Of a stretch of DNA of 17,192 nt, positions 1 to 8,935 are shown in pieces (the stretch's first letter is position 1; each line of letters begins with the position of its first letter). The notes below the pieces were generated by a model. It saw only the letters and a list, made by a program, of their open reading frames with translations. It had not been told where the DNA came from and searched no databases. Origin of the DNA: an uncultured Verrucomicrobiota bacterium (GTDB lineage: Bacteria > Verrucomicrobiota > Kiritimatiellia > RFP12 > UBA1067). The DNA is taken from assembly GCA_945947925.1 (NCBI GenBank), contig CAMEZU010000015.1, positions 1-17,192 of the forward strand, given 5' to 3'. Position numbers and translations under genes: made by a program.

Positions 1-1138
1 ACTTTGCCGCCTTCATCTGCAGCCAGGCCTCGATGAAGGGCTGGATGTGACCGTCCATGACGCCGTTGACGTCCGACGTCTCGGTTTCGGTGCGGAGGTC
101 CTTCACCATCGTGTACGGACAGAAGACGTAGGAGCGGATCTGCGAGCCCCAGCCGTTCTCGGACTTCGCGCCGTAGAAGCGGTCCATCTCCGCGCGCTTC
201 TGGTCCTCGTAGTATTCGTACAGCTGGGCGCGCAGCATGTTCATCGCCTTCTCCTTGTTCATGTGCTGCGAACGCTCCTTCTGGCACGCGACCACGATGC
301 CCGTCGGCAGGTGCGTGAGGCGCACCGCGGAGTCCGTCTTGTTGACGTGCTGGCCGCCCGCGCCGCCCGACCGGTAGGTGTCGATGCGCAGGTCCTCGTC
401 CTTGATCTCGACGTCGATGTCGTCCTCGATCTCGGCAACGGTCTCCATGGACGCGAAGCTCGTCTGACGGCGCTTGTTGGCGTCGAACGGCGAGATGCGC
501 ACCAGACGGTGGATGCCGCGCTCGGCCTTGAGCATGCCGAAGGCGTAGGGCCCCTCGACCTTGAAGTAGACGTCCTTGTAGCCCGCCTCTTCGCCCGGCT
601 GCGTGTCGTATTCCTCGACCTTCCAGCCCTGCGACTCGGCGTAGCGCTGGTACATGCGGTAGAGCATCGCCACCCAGTCGCACGCCTCCGTGCCGCCCTG
701 GCCCGCGTGAAGCTTGACGAACACGTTGCACTGGTCGAACTTGCCGCCGAGGAGCGACTGCAGGCGAAGCTTGCCGAAGTACTCGTCGGCCTTCGCGCAT
801 TCGCCGAGCGTGTCCTTGAGCGCGGTCTGCTGCGCCTCGCCCTCCTCCATCTCGGCGAGCTCGAGCATCACGGCCGCGTCATCCACCGTCTTCAGCAGCG
901 CGTCGAACGGCACGACATAGGCGCGCTCCGCGTTCGTCGCCGAAATGACCTCGCGCGCCTTCGCCTGGTTGTTCCAGAAATCACCCTGGGCCTGCTGCTC
1001 CTCAAGCCCGGCAAGCCGCGCGCGGCGCTCCTCAATCTTGATGTAGTCGGCCATCTCCGACACGTTCTTCCTGATTTCCTCGATCCGCTGGCGCACTTCC
1101 TCGACCTCCAGCAGCTTCACCTTCTCTTCTTCCGCCAT
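1..1138 (-). CDS. prfB: Peptide chain release factor 2 (3' end cut by window edge)
   Basis: Class I release factor that recognises UGA and UAA in the ribosomal A site and triggers peptidyl-tRNA hydrolysis. 379 codons are visible (E. coli RF2 has 365), so only the stop codon or a few residues are missing. The SPF tripeptide that reads the stop codon is at residues 216-218 and the catalytic GGQ at 261-263, in a conserved GGAGGQHVNKTDSAVR context. The N-terminal helical domain is Glu/Arg rich. The start is fixed by a strong Shine-Dalgarno (GGAGGTGGAG) a few bases upstream. The region aligned with the E. coli codon-26 frameshift site (GAC TAC ATC AAG ATT) reads straight through with no in-frame UGA, so the autoregulatory +1 frameshift is absent. 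It lies downstream of secDF but beyond a strong terminator, and I see no convincing promoter of its own in the 87-base gap. Confidence 0.96.
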   Translation of the reverse strand, partial: MAEEEKVKLLEVEEVRQRIEEIRKNVSEMADYIKIEERRARLAGLEEQQAQGDFWNNQAKAREVISATNAERAYVVPFDALLKTVDDAAVMLELAEMEEGEAQQTALKDTLGECAKADEYFGKLRLQSLLGGKFDQCNVFVKLHAGQGGTEACDWVAMLYRMYQRYAESQGWKVEEYDTQPGEEAGYKDVYFKVEGPYAFGMLKAERGIHRLVRISPFDANKRRQTSFASMETVAEIEDDIDVEIKDEDLRIDTYRSGGAGGQHVNKTDSAVRLTHLPTGIVVACQKERSQHMNKEKAMNMLRAQLYEYYEDQKRAEMDRFYGAKSENGWGSQIRSYVFCPYTMVKDLRTETETSDVNGVMDGHIQPFIEAWLQMKAAK

Positions 1139-1163
1139 CACTCCACCTCCAGATTCGTAAACT

Positions 1164-1208
1164 CGTCAAAAAAGCAAAAGGAATCAACCCGAAGCGGGTT
1201 GATTCCTT
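1164..1208 (-). terminator. Intrinsic terminator after secDF
   Basis: A perfect 14-bp inverted repeat occupies 1178-1191 and 1195-1208, with a 3-base loop. On the minus strand it is followed at once by a T-rich run (TTGCTTTTTT, about 1168-1177). The hairpin begins 17 bases after the secDF stop codon and ends about 40 bases before the prfB start. It should end most secDF transcripts and insulate or attenuate prfB. Confidence 0.9.
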
Positions 1209-1225
1209 CGCCGTTATGCAGGCAT

Positions 1226-3817
<2,592 letters not shown>

Positions 3818-3853
3818 TTCAATCTTCCTCTTTTTTGAGCACTATGAAATGCA

Positions 3854-3883
3854 ATTATACCACAAAACCGCGCCGGAAGTCCA
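3854..3883 (-). promoter_or_regulatory. Sigma70-type promoter of secDF
   Basis: On the minus strand the -10 box is TATAAT (3854-3859), preceded by TGG to give an extended TGnTATAAT element. An 18-base spacer separates it from TGGACT (3878-3883), a 4/6 match to TTGACA. The predicted start near 3847 gives a leader of about 30 bases containing the secDF Shine-Dalgarno. Confidence 0.75.
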
Positions 3884-3886
3884 GCG
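3864..3886 (-). terminator. Weak candidate terminator after murI
   Basis: Directly after the murI stop, the minus strand can form a 6-bp stem CGCTGG/CCGGCG (one G-U pair, 4-base loop; 3871-3886) followed by CGG and TTTT. It overlaps the secDF -35 region and spacer. The stem is short and the T run is only four bases, so I call it weakly. Confidence 0.3.
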
Positions 3887-4600
3887 TCAGGGCGCCAGCA
3901 GACCGCGGTCGGCGAGGACCCGGCGCGCCTGGAGCGCGACGGCCGGGGACGGGTCCACCACCGTGACCCCCGGTCCCGCGACTGCCTCGATGAGCGGCTT
4001 GAGGTGCGGGAAGTGCGTGCAGCCGAGCACGATGTGGTCGGCGCCTGCGGCGACCAGCGGATCGATCTTCGTGCGAACGATCCGCTCGAGCCGCGCCCGG
4101 CGCGGTCCCGTCAGCGTCTCGACCCGCGTCCCCTTCAGCCGCTCGACCTCGAGCACGAACTCGTCCGCCACCGCCGCGATGACGGTGACGTTCTTCGCGA
4201 ACTTCGCCTTCGTCTCGTTGTAGAGCCGTCCGTTGAACGTCCCCGCCGTCGCCAGGACCGCGACAACGCCGCTCTTCGACCGCAGGGCGGCCGGCTTCAC
4301 CGCAGGTTCGAGCCCGATGAACGGCACCTCCGGATACGTCGTCCGCAAGTAGTCGATCGCCGCCGCCGTCGCCGTGTTGCACGCGACGACGATCATCTTG
4401 CAGTCCTGCGCGAGGAGCTTCCGGACGTTCGCCTCCGCGAGCCGCACGATCTCCTCCGCCGGACGGTTGCCGTAGGGACAGTTCGCCGTATCGGCGAGAT
4501 AAACCGTCTTTTCGCGCGGACAAAGCGCTGCAAAGGCGTCGCGGATGCAGGTTCCGCCGAGGCCCGAGTCAAAGAAGCCGACCGGACGCGCGTCGCTCAT
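3887..4600 (-). CDS. murI: Glutamate racemase
   Basis: Cofactor-independent racemase that makes D-glutamate for peptidoglycan precursors in the cytoplasm. The 237 residues carry all family signatures: FDSGLGG (10-16, with Asp11 and Ser12), YLADTANCPYGNR (34-46), the first catalytic cysteine Cys74 in VVACNTATA, and the second, Cys194, in LGCTHFPHL with His196. It is shorter than the E. coli (285) and B. subtilis (272) enzymes, mostly at the N-terminus, and lacks the regulatory N-terminal extension seen in enterics. Its ATG overlaps the TGA of the upstream SDR gene by four bases (ATGA), implying translational coupling in the maf-pncC-HAD-SDR-murI run. An extended out-of-frame reading frame over the same DNA is a shadow. 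Confidence 0.95.
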   Translation of the reverse strand: MSDARPVGFFDSGLGGTCIRDAFAALCPREKTVYLADTANCPYGNRPAEEIVRLAEANVRKLLAQDCKMIVVACNTATAAAIDYLRTTYPEVPFIGLEPAVKPAALRSKSGVVAVLATAGTFNGRLYNETKAKFAKNVTVIAAVADEFVLEVERLKGTRVETLTGPRRARLERIVRTKIDPLVAAGADHIVLGCTHFPHLKPLIEAVAGPGVTVVDPSPAVALQARRVLADRGLLAP

Positions 4601-5232
4601 AGGAGATGCTGCCCTCCGTCCACGGGCACGACCGCCCCCGTCACCGACGGCACCGCCAGCAGGAAGGCGACCGCCGCCGCCACGTCGGCGGGCGTCGGAC
4701 GCTCCGTGAGGAGCTCCCCCGCCGCCTCGTGCACTTGCGTCGGCGCGAGCACCGGACCCGGCGCCACGCCGTTCACCGTCAGCGTCTCGGCGTAGAGCGC
4801 CGCCGCCGACCGCGTGAAGGCAAGAAGGTCGCGCTTCGCCCGCACGTAGGCGTCGTCCGATTCGCCGTCCGCCGCGCCTAGGACGCGCGTGTCGAGGATG
4901 TTAACGACCGCCCCGCGGCCCGTCTCGCGCCCCGCCATCATCATCGTCAGCTTCTTCGGCGCCTCGAAGGCGAGCCGGCGAAGCGTCTCGTCCGGTCCAC
5001 GGAAGAGCGCCGCGTTGTTGACGAGCGCCTCCGGCGGATTCCCGTCCAGGAGCCCGAGGCAATCGGCGTAGAGCCGCGCCGGCCCCGCCGGATCGGACAG
5101 GTCCGCGACCAGGTCCGCCCCCGCGTCCGCCCGGTGCGAACTCGTCACCACCCGCCAGCCGTCCGCCCGCAACCGTCCGGCAATCGCCGCCCCAAGCCGC
5201 GTCGTCCCGCCCGTCACCAGCACCGTCTTCAT
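4597..5232 (-). CDS. SDR oxidoreductase, pteridine reductase / FolM-like
   Basis: A 211-residue short-chain dehydrogenase/reductase, probably NADPH dependent and cytosolic. The N-terminal Rossmann motif is TGGTTRLG (7-14); the Arg inside it is typical of the pteridine reductase/FolM branch rather than classical TGxxxGxG enzymes. LVNNAAL is at 70-76. The catalytic Tyr129 and Lys133 form YVRAK. The position of the usual catalytic Ser is Asp114 (NILD), as in PTR1 and FolM. NGVAPGP (154-160) follows, and a VDGGQHL tail ends the fold. From family knowledge this suggests reduction of dihydromonapterin, dihydrofolate or another quinonoid pterin; the substrate is inferred. The start was chosen at the ATG overlapping the HAD stop by four bases. 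Upstream in-frame sequence is the antisense-like shadow of the HAD gene and has no SDR homology. Confidence 0.85.
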   Translation of the reverse strand: MKTVLVTGGTTRLGAAIAGRLRADGWRVVTSSHRADAGADLVADLSDPAGPARLYADCLGLLDGNPPEALVNNAALFRGPDETLRRLAFEAPKKLTMMMAGRETGRGAVVNILDTRVLGAADGESDDAYVRAKRDLLAFTRSAAALYAETLTVNGVAPGPVLAPTQVHEAAGELLTERPTPADVAAAVAFLLAVPSVTGAVVPVDGGQHLL

Positions 5233-5840
5233 GCCGTCAGCATCCCCTCGAGGGCTGCCGATGCCTGCGGGGTCGATTCGTAGCGGACCGCCTGCCAGCC
5301 GGCGTCGCGGGCACCTTGACAGTTCGCCTCGACGTCGTCGATGAAGCAGAGGGTCTCCGGCGGAAGGCCGATGCGGTCGACAAGAAGATCGTAGATCTCG
5401 CGCTGCGGCTTGTAGAGATGCTCTTCGCCCGAGATGACCAGCGCGTCCGCGAGGGCGATGAAGTCCGGGAAATGCTTGCGGAAGAGCTTCGCGAACGTCG
5501 TACACATGTTCGTCAGGATGCCGATCTGGAAGCCGCGCGCCTTGAGGTCCCGCATCCACGCGAGCGTCGACTCGTCCCGATAGAGGTAGCTCGCCATGTC
5601 CTCCTCGACGATCTTCGCCTGCGTCTCGGGCGCGACCGACAGCCCCGCATCCGCCCAGATCCGCGCGTACATCTCCTCTATCGTCATAAGGTCCGCATCC
5701 ATCTGCCGACGGTAGCGCGCGAACCCGTCCTCGAGGACCTTCCAGTCGATACCCAGGGACTTCACCAGCGGACGCACCCGCTCGGGCATGATGGTCGTGG
5801 TCATCACGCCACCGAAATCGAAAACAACGGCTTGGATCAT
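5229..5840 (-). CDS. HAD-superfamily subclass IA hydrolase (probable phosphatase)
   Basis: A 203-residue HAD phosphohydrolase. Motif I is FDFGGV with nucleophile Asp8; the usual second Asp is Gly10, a common DxGGV variant seen in the YihX/epoxide-hydrolase-N-like branch. The helical cap spans about 20-90. Motif II is ILTNM (Thr110), motif III YKPQREIY (Lys144), and motif IV CFIDDVEAN (Asp168/Asp169). The substrate cannot be told; sugar phosphates are the usual guess. The start ATG is unambiguous because motif I begins six residues later, yet there is no Shine-Dalgarno: the start directly follows a C-rich repeat. It is coupled to the downstream SDR gene by an ATGA overlap. Confidence 0.9.
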   Translation of the reverse strand: MIQAVVFDFGGVMTTTIMPERVRPLVKSLGIDWKVLEDGFARYRRQMDADLMTIEEMYARIWADAGLSVAPETQAKIVEEDMASYLYRDESTLAWMRDLKARGFQIGILTNMCTTFAKLFRKHFPDFIALADALVISGEEHLYKPQREIYDLLVDRIGLPPETLCFIDDVEANCQGARDAGWQAVRYESTPQASAALEGMLTA

Positions 5841-5880
5841 AGGTGTAGGGAGTAGGTGTAGGGTGTAGGTGTAGGGGTTA
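5841..5880 (-). repeat. C-rich short tandem repeat filling the pncC-HAD junction
   Basis: The DNA from the pncC TAA stop to the HAD ATG is a degenerate repeat of CCCTACACCTA-type units (GGTGTAGG on the plus strand, with G runs of 2-4). The stop codon itself is part of it (CCTAACCCC), and the last unit abuts the ATG. There is no purine-rich Shine-Dalgarno. A shorter relative fills the junction at 7598-7614. The plus strand has several GG/GGG runs and might form a G-quadruplex. Confidence 0.85.
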
Positions 5881-6351
5881 GGTCAGGGCGGCGGTTGTGA
5901 GCATGCCGAGGGCGTGGAGGATGGCGTGGCGGCGGACCTCTTCACGGTCGCCGGGGAAGATCGCCTTCTCGGTGCGGACCCCGTCCGCTGTCGCCAGGCC
6001 GAACCAGACGAGGCCGACCGGCTTCTCGGCGCTGCCGCCGTCCGGTCCCGCGATGCCCGTCAGGCTTACCGCCAGGTCCGTCTTCAGCAGCCGGCGCGCG
6101 CCCGCCGCCATCTGCGCCGCACAGTCGGACGACACGGCGCCGACCGTCGCGAGCGTGTCGGACGCAACGCCCAGCACGTTCTCCTTCACCGAGTTGTCGT
6201 AGCTGATGACGCCGCCGTAGAAGACGGCGCTCGAGCCCGGGACGGATGTGATCGCGGACCCGACCCCGCCGCCCGTGCAGCTTTCGGCCGTCGCGCAGGT
6301 GAGTCCCCGCGCCTTCAGCAGTTCGACCAGCGTTTTTGCCTGATGCATCAT
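5878..6351 (-). CDS. pncC: Nicotinamide-nucleotide amidohydrolase, CinA C-terminal type
   Basis: A stand-alone CinA C-terminal domain (157 residues) that in characterised relatives deamidates NMN to nicotinate mononucleotide for NAD recycling. It shows the conserved TAESCTGGGVGSAIT segment, GGVISYDNSVKENVLGV, VSSDCAAQMAAGAR, and the family-typical SLTGIAGPDGGSAEKPVGLVWFG. The N-terminal MoCF-like domain of full CinA is absent, as in E. coli PncC. Start chosen at the ATG (6349-6351) overlapping the maf TGA by four bases, with GGGGGA upstream; an in-frame ATG at 6361-6363 would add four residues. The gene ends with TAA embedded in the C-rich repeat. Confidence 0.92.
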   Translation of the reverse strand: MMHQAKTLVELLKARGLTCATAESCTGGGVGSAITSVPGSSAVFYGGVISYDNSVKENVLGVASDTLATVGAVSSDCAAQMAAGARRLLKTDLAVSLTGIAGPDGGSAEKPVGLVWFGLATADGVRTEKAIFPGDREEVRRHAILHALGMLTTAALT

Positions 6352-6893
6352 GCGATCCCCCATTCCTTCAACGGTTCGACGGGGAGTCCCATGATGTTCT
6401 CGTACGTTCCCGTGTAGGAGGCGACGAGCAACTCCCCGCACTCGTCGATGTCGTACGCACCCGCCCGGTCGAGCGGATTCACCTTCGCCACATAGGCGTC
6501 GATCGTTTCCTCCGTCAGGGGACGGAAGGTGACGTCGGACCTCACCACCCGTGCCTCGCCGTCGTACGCGACGCCCGTGAACACGGCATGCGTCCGCCCC
6601 GACAGCTCCCGCAGGAATGCCTTCGCCTCCGCGAGGTCCCGCGGCTTCCCGTAGATGCGTCCGTCCAGCCACACGATCGTGTCCGCCGAGAGGACGTGGC
6701 GGGTTGGCGGGTTGGAGGATGGGAGAACCGCGCCTTTTGCGAGCGCGTTCTCGCGGACGGTTCGCTCGGGATCGCCCGGATAGCTCGATTCGGGCGCATC
6801 GGTCTTCACGACCTCGAAGGCGACGCCGAGGTCCCGCAGGATCTTCGCCCGCCGGGGACTGCCGCTCGCCAAGATAAGACTGGAGTCTGACAT
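6348..6893 (-). CDS. maf: Maf-family nucleoside triphosphate pyrophosphatase
   Basis: House-cleaning pyrophosphatase that hydrolyses non-canonical or selected NTPs to NMPs (181 residues, normal length). The signature SGSPRR is at 10-15, the catalytic region SADT with Asp71 at 69-72, GKPRDLAEA follows, then LSGRTHAVFTGVA and the C-terminal NIMGLP. The family is often annotated as a septum-formation inhibitor; whether this is the Maf/YhdE (dTTP/UTP) or YceF (m7GTP) subtype cannot be decided by eye. The loop before the catalytic strand (residues 57-66) is encoded by a G/T-rich tandem repeat. An extended -10 box lies only nine bases upstream of the ATG, so transcripts from it would be nearly leaderless. 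It overlaps pncC by ATGA. Confidence 0.93.
   Translation of the reverse strand: MSDSSLILASGSPRRAKILRDLGVAFEVVKTDAPESSYPGDPERTVRENALAKGAVLPSSNPPTRHVLSADTIVWLDGRIYGKPRDLAEAKAFLRELSGRTHAVFTGVAYDGEARVVRSDVTFRPLTEETIDAYVAKVNPLDRAGAYDIDECGELLVASYTGTYENIMGLPVEPLKEWGIA
6697..6724 (-). repeat. 8-bp tandem repeat inside maf
   Basis: On the plus strand, two copies of GGCGGGTT are followed by degenerate GGA/GGATGGG units. In the maf frame it encodes the surface-loop residues PSSNPPTRH. The composition resembles the G-rich stop-to-start repeats at 5841 and 7598, and the G-rich strand is the same. Confidence 0.55.
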
Positions 6894-6901
6894 GTCCCCA
6901 T

Positions 6902-6910
6902 ATTATACCA
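6902..6910 (-). promoter_or_regulatory. Extended -10 element in front of maf
   Basis: The minus strand reads TGGTATAAT, starting right after the TGA stop of the response regulator. No good -35 is present at 17-18 bases (ACCGCT/TACCGC). The predicted start near 6895-6896 leaves only about 2-3 bases before the maf ATG, so the mRNA would be leaderless or almost so. Confidence 0.55.
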
Positions 6911-7597
6911 TCAAACGGCGCGGTAGCGGTAACCGGATCCGTAGACGGTCTCGATCAGGACGCCGTCGGCGCCGAGCTTCTGCCGGAGACAGCCGACGCG
7001 CGTGTCGATCGTCCGCGTCGTCCCGGAGTAGGAGATGCCCCAGAGTCCGTTCAGGAGGCTCTCGCGCGAGACGACTTCGCCCGGATGGGCCGCCAGGAAC
7101 CGGAGAATGCCGAGCTCGAGCGCCGTCAGCTCCGTCTCGGCCCCGTCCTTTGCGACCAATACGGACCGCGGCACGCTGACCGTGTGTCCGCCGAAGGTGA
7201 AGACATCGTCCTGCCGTGTCGTCGCCGCGGACACGCCCGCCCGGCGCAAGAGGGCCGAGACGCGCGCGCGCAGTTCGGCGAGTCCGAACGGCTTCGTCAG
7301 GTAGTCGTCGGCGCCGAGCCCGAGCCCAAGAACCTTGTCCGACTCCGCCGCCTTCGCCGTCAGCATCAGGATCGGCACCACCTTGTCCCGCCGGCGGATG
7401 TCCGTCACGACGTCCCACCCCGACACCTTCGGCATCATCACGTCGAGGATCATCAGGTCGGGACGCTTCTCCTCGTAGGCCTTCAGGGCGGCCGCGCCGT
7501 CCGCAACGGCCCTGATCCGACACGTGTCGCGTTCGAGCGCCACGGAAACCCATTCGCGGATCTCCGGATTGTCTTCGGCAAAGAGAATATCGGTCAT
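6911..7597 (-). CDS. OmpR/PhoB-family DNA-binding response regulator
   Basis: A 228-residue two-component regulator. The receiver domain (1-120) has the acidic pair Glu8/Asp9, phosphoacceptor Asp52 in LILDVMMP, Thr80 in LMLTAK and Lys101 in YLTKPF. A short linker is followed by a winged-helix output domain (about 132-228) with ELTALELGILRFLAAHPGEVVSRESLL, the TRTIDTRVGCLRQKLG recognition-helix region and the C-terminal GSGYRY hairpin. It is the cognate partner of the kinase encoded just upstream, 14 bases away. The target genes are unknown; the adjacent secreted protein gene and the ferredoxin-permease-YihY block are the natural candidates. The ATG lacks a Shine-Dalgarno and directly follows a C-rich repeat, so it may depend on coupling to the kinase. 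Confidence 0.95.
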   Translation of the reverse strand: MTDILFAEDNPEIREWVSVALERDTCRIRAVADGAAALKAYEEKRPDLMILDVMMPKVSGWDVVTDIRRRDKVVPILMLTAKAAESDKVLGLGLGADDYLTKPFGLAELRARVSALLRRAGVSAATTRQDDVFTFGGHTVSVPRSVLVAKDGAETELTALELGILRFLAAHPGEVVSRESLLNGLWGISYSGTTRTIDTRVGCLRQKLGADGVLIETVYGSGYRYRAV

Positions 7598-7614
7598 GGT
7601 AGGGAGTGGGGTTA
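7598..7614 (-). repeat. C-rich repeat filling the kinase-regulator junction
   Basis: The minus strand reads TAACCCCACTCCCTACC and then the regulator ATG; the first three bases are the kinase stop codon. Both ends match the element at 5841-5880 (CCTAACCCC at the stop, ACTCCCTAC before the start), as if the central units were deleted. No Shine-Dalgarno is present. Confidence 0.75.
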
Positions 7615-8919
7615 GGGCTGGAGGGTGAGGGTGAAGACAAGGCCGCCTTCTTCACGCGGTGCGGCCGTCAGGCTTCCGCCCATGCCTTCGGCAAGGGCGC
7701 GCGCGATCGCGAGGCCGAGGCCGGAGCCTCCCGTTTCGGCAGTTGTCGCGTTGTCCCCGCGCCAGAAGCGGTCGAACGCATGGCGCAGGCCGTTCCGGTC
7801 GAGTCCGGGTCCGCGGTCCGAGACAGTCGTCACGATGCGGCCGGCGGACGCTGCGACGGACACCTCGACGGGGCCGCCGGACGCCGCGTACTTCGCGGCG
7901 TTATCCAGCAGGATGACGACGATCTGCTTGAAGGCGCTCGCGTCCGCCCGGGCGAACACCTCGCCCGACGGCAGCGACAGGCCGTGCGCCGCGAACCGCT
8001 CCGAGAGCGGTCCCGCAGCCTCGGCGACCAGTGCGACCAGGTCGCACGATTCCATCCGGTACTCCCGGCGGTGCTTCTCCAGACGGCTGAAGTCCAGCGC
8101 GTTGAGCACGAGTCCCTTGAGCCGATCCGCCTCGCTGCGGATCGACGCCAGCGCTCTCCGCCGGCGCTCGGGACTGAGTCCCTCGTCCTGCGCGAGTTCG
8201 GCGCAGAGGCAGATCGTCGTCAGCGGCGTCTTGAACTCGTGGGAGATGTTGGACAGGAAATCGGTCTTCTTCAGCGCCTCTTCGCGGGCGGAGCGGACGG
8301 ACCTGAGCAGCAGGCAGATGCCCGCGCCAAAGGAAAGGAAGAGAAGTCCCAGCATGCACCCGCCGATCCAGAGGATCCGCTCGGTCGCCACGGACTCTTC
8401 GGACGAGAAGAGGTCGGACGGGAAAATGCCGAGGAAACGCCGGGCCGACGGCTTCTCCGCCGGCGGCACGGGCGGGGGCGGCAGGTTCATCCTGAAGCGG
8501 CGGAACGGACCGCCTTCTTGCGGCGGCCCGCGGCGTCCGTTGCGGGGACGGCGCCGACCTTCCGCCGCGCCGGTCTCGTTCGTCGCCGCAGGGCGTCCCG
8601 AACGCGCTTCGGCCGCCCGCTTCTGGCGCTCTTCGCGCTGACGCTGCCACTCCTCGCGCTGACGCTGGCGCTCCTGCTCGAGCTGGTCGAGCTGGCGCTG
8701 CCACTCCTCGACCTGGCGCTGCCACTCGTTCTCTGCGGCCTGCGCCTCCGCGTCGGCCTGGGTCCAGGTCCGGACACGTTCCTCCCAGTCGCGGACGCGC
8801 TCCACCTGGCGCGCGTCCGCCCGCTTCATCTCGTAACGAATCAAGCAGATTCCCGCGAAGGCAATCGCCAACGCGGGAATTCCGACGGCCAGCAGGAAGA
8901 ACTTGAGGTCCCGACCCAT
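7612..8919 (-). CDS. Sensor histidine kinase with Trp/Gln/Arg-rich coiled-coil sensor
   Basis: A 435-residue inner-membrane kinase. TM1 spans about 7-27 and TM2 about 182-205. The roughly 155-residue periplasmic region is unusual: a charged coiled coil (30-105) with EWQRQ at 65-69, 72-76 and 90-94, and Trp at 45, 52, 66 and 73 in heptad register (plus 91). It is followed by an Arg/Gly-rich stretch (106-143) and a proline-rich segment with PPPPVPP (147-153). There is no recognisable HAMP domain. The cytoplasmic part has the H-box FLSNISHEFKTPL with His227, an N-box DNAAKYA, DRGPGL (G1) and GGSGLGLAIA (G2). It partners the regulator at 6911 and follows the small secreted protein by 16 bases. 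The start is ATG without a clear Shine-Dalgarno. The signal sensed is unknown. Confidence 0.93.
   Translation of the reverse strand: MGRDLKFFLLAVGIPALAIAFAGICLIRYEMKRADARQVERVRDWEERVRTWTQADAEAQAAENEWQRQVEEWQRQLDQLEQERQRQREEWQRQREERQKRAAEARSGRPAATNETGAAEGRRRPRNGRRGPPQEGGPFRRFRMNLPPPPVPPAEKPSARRFLGIFPSDLFSSEESVATERILWIGGCMLGLLFLSFGAGICLLLRSVRSAREEALKKTDFLSNISHEFKTPLTTICLCAELAQDEGLSPERRRRALASIRSEADRLKGLVLNALDFSRLEKHRREYRMESCDLVALVAEAAGPLSERFAAHGLSLPSGEVFARADASAFKQIVVILLDNAAKYAASGGPVEVSVAASAGRIVTTVSDRGPGLDRNGLRHAFDRFWRGDNATTAETGGSGLGLAIARALAEGMGGSLTAAPREEGGLVFTLTLQP
8623..8727 (-). repeat. Degenerate 21-bp repeats encoding EWQRQ units in the kinase
   Basis: Imperfect copies of a 21-base unit (plus strand CTGGCGCTGCCACTCCTCG and variants) encode successive (V/R)EEWQRQ heptads. 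Copies are separated by one or more diverged units. Such in-frame heptad repeats can expand or contract in steps of seven residues. Confidence 0.7.
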
Positions 8920-8935
8920 GGCGCGTCACGCGAGC

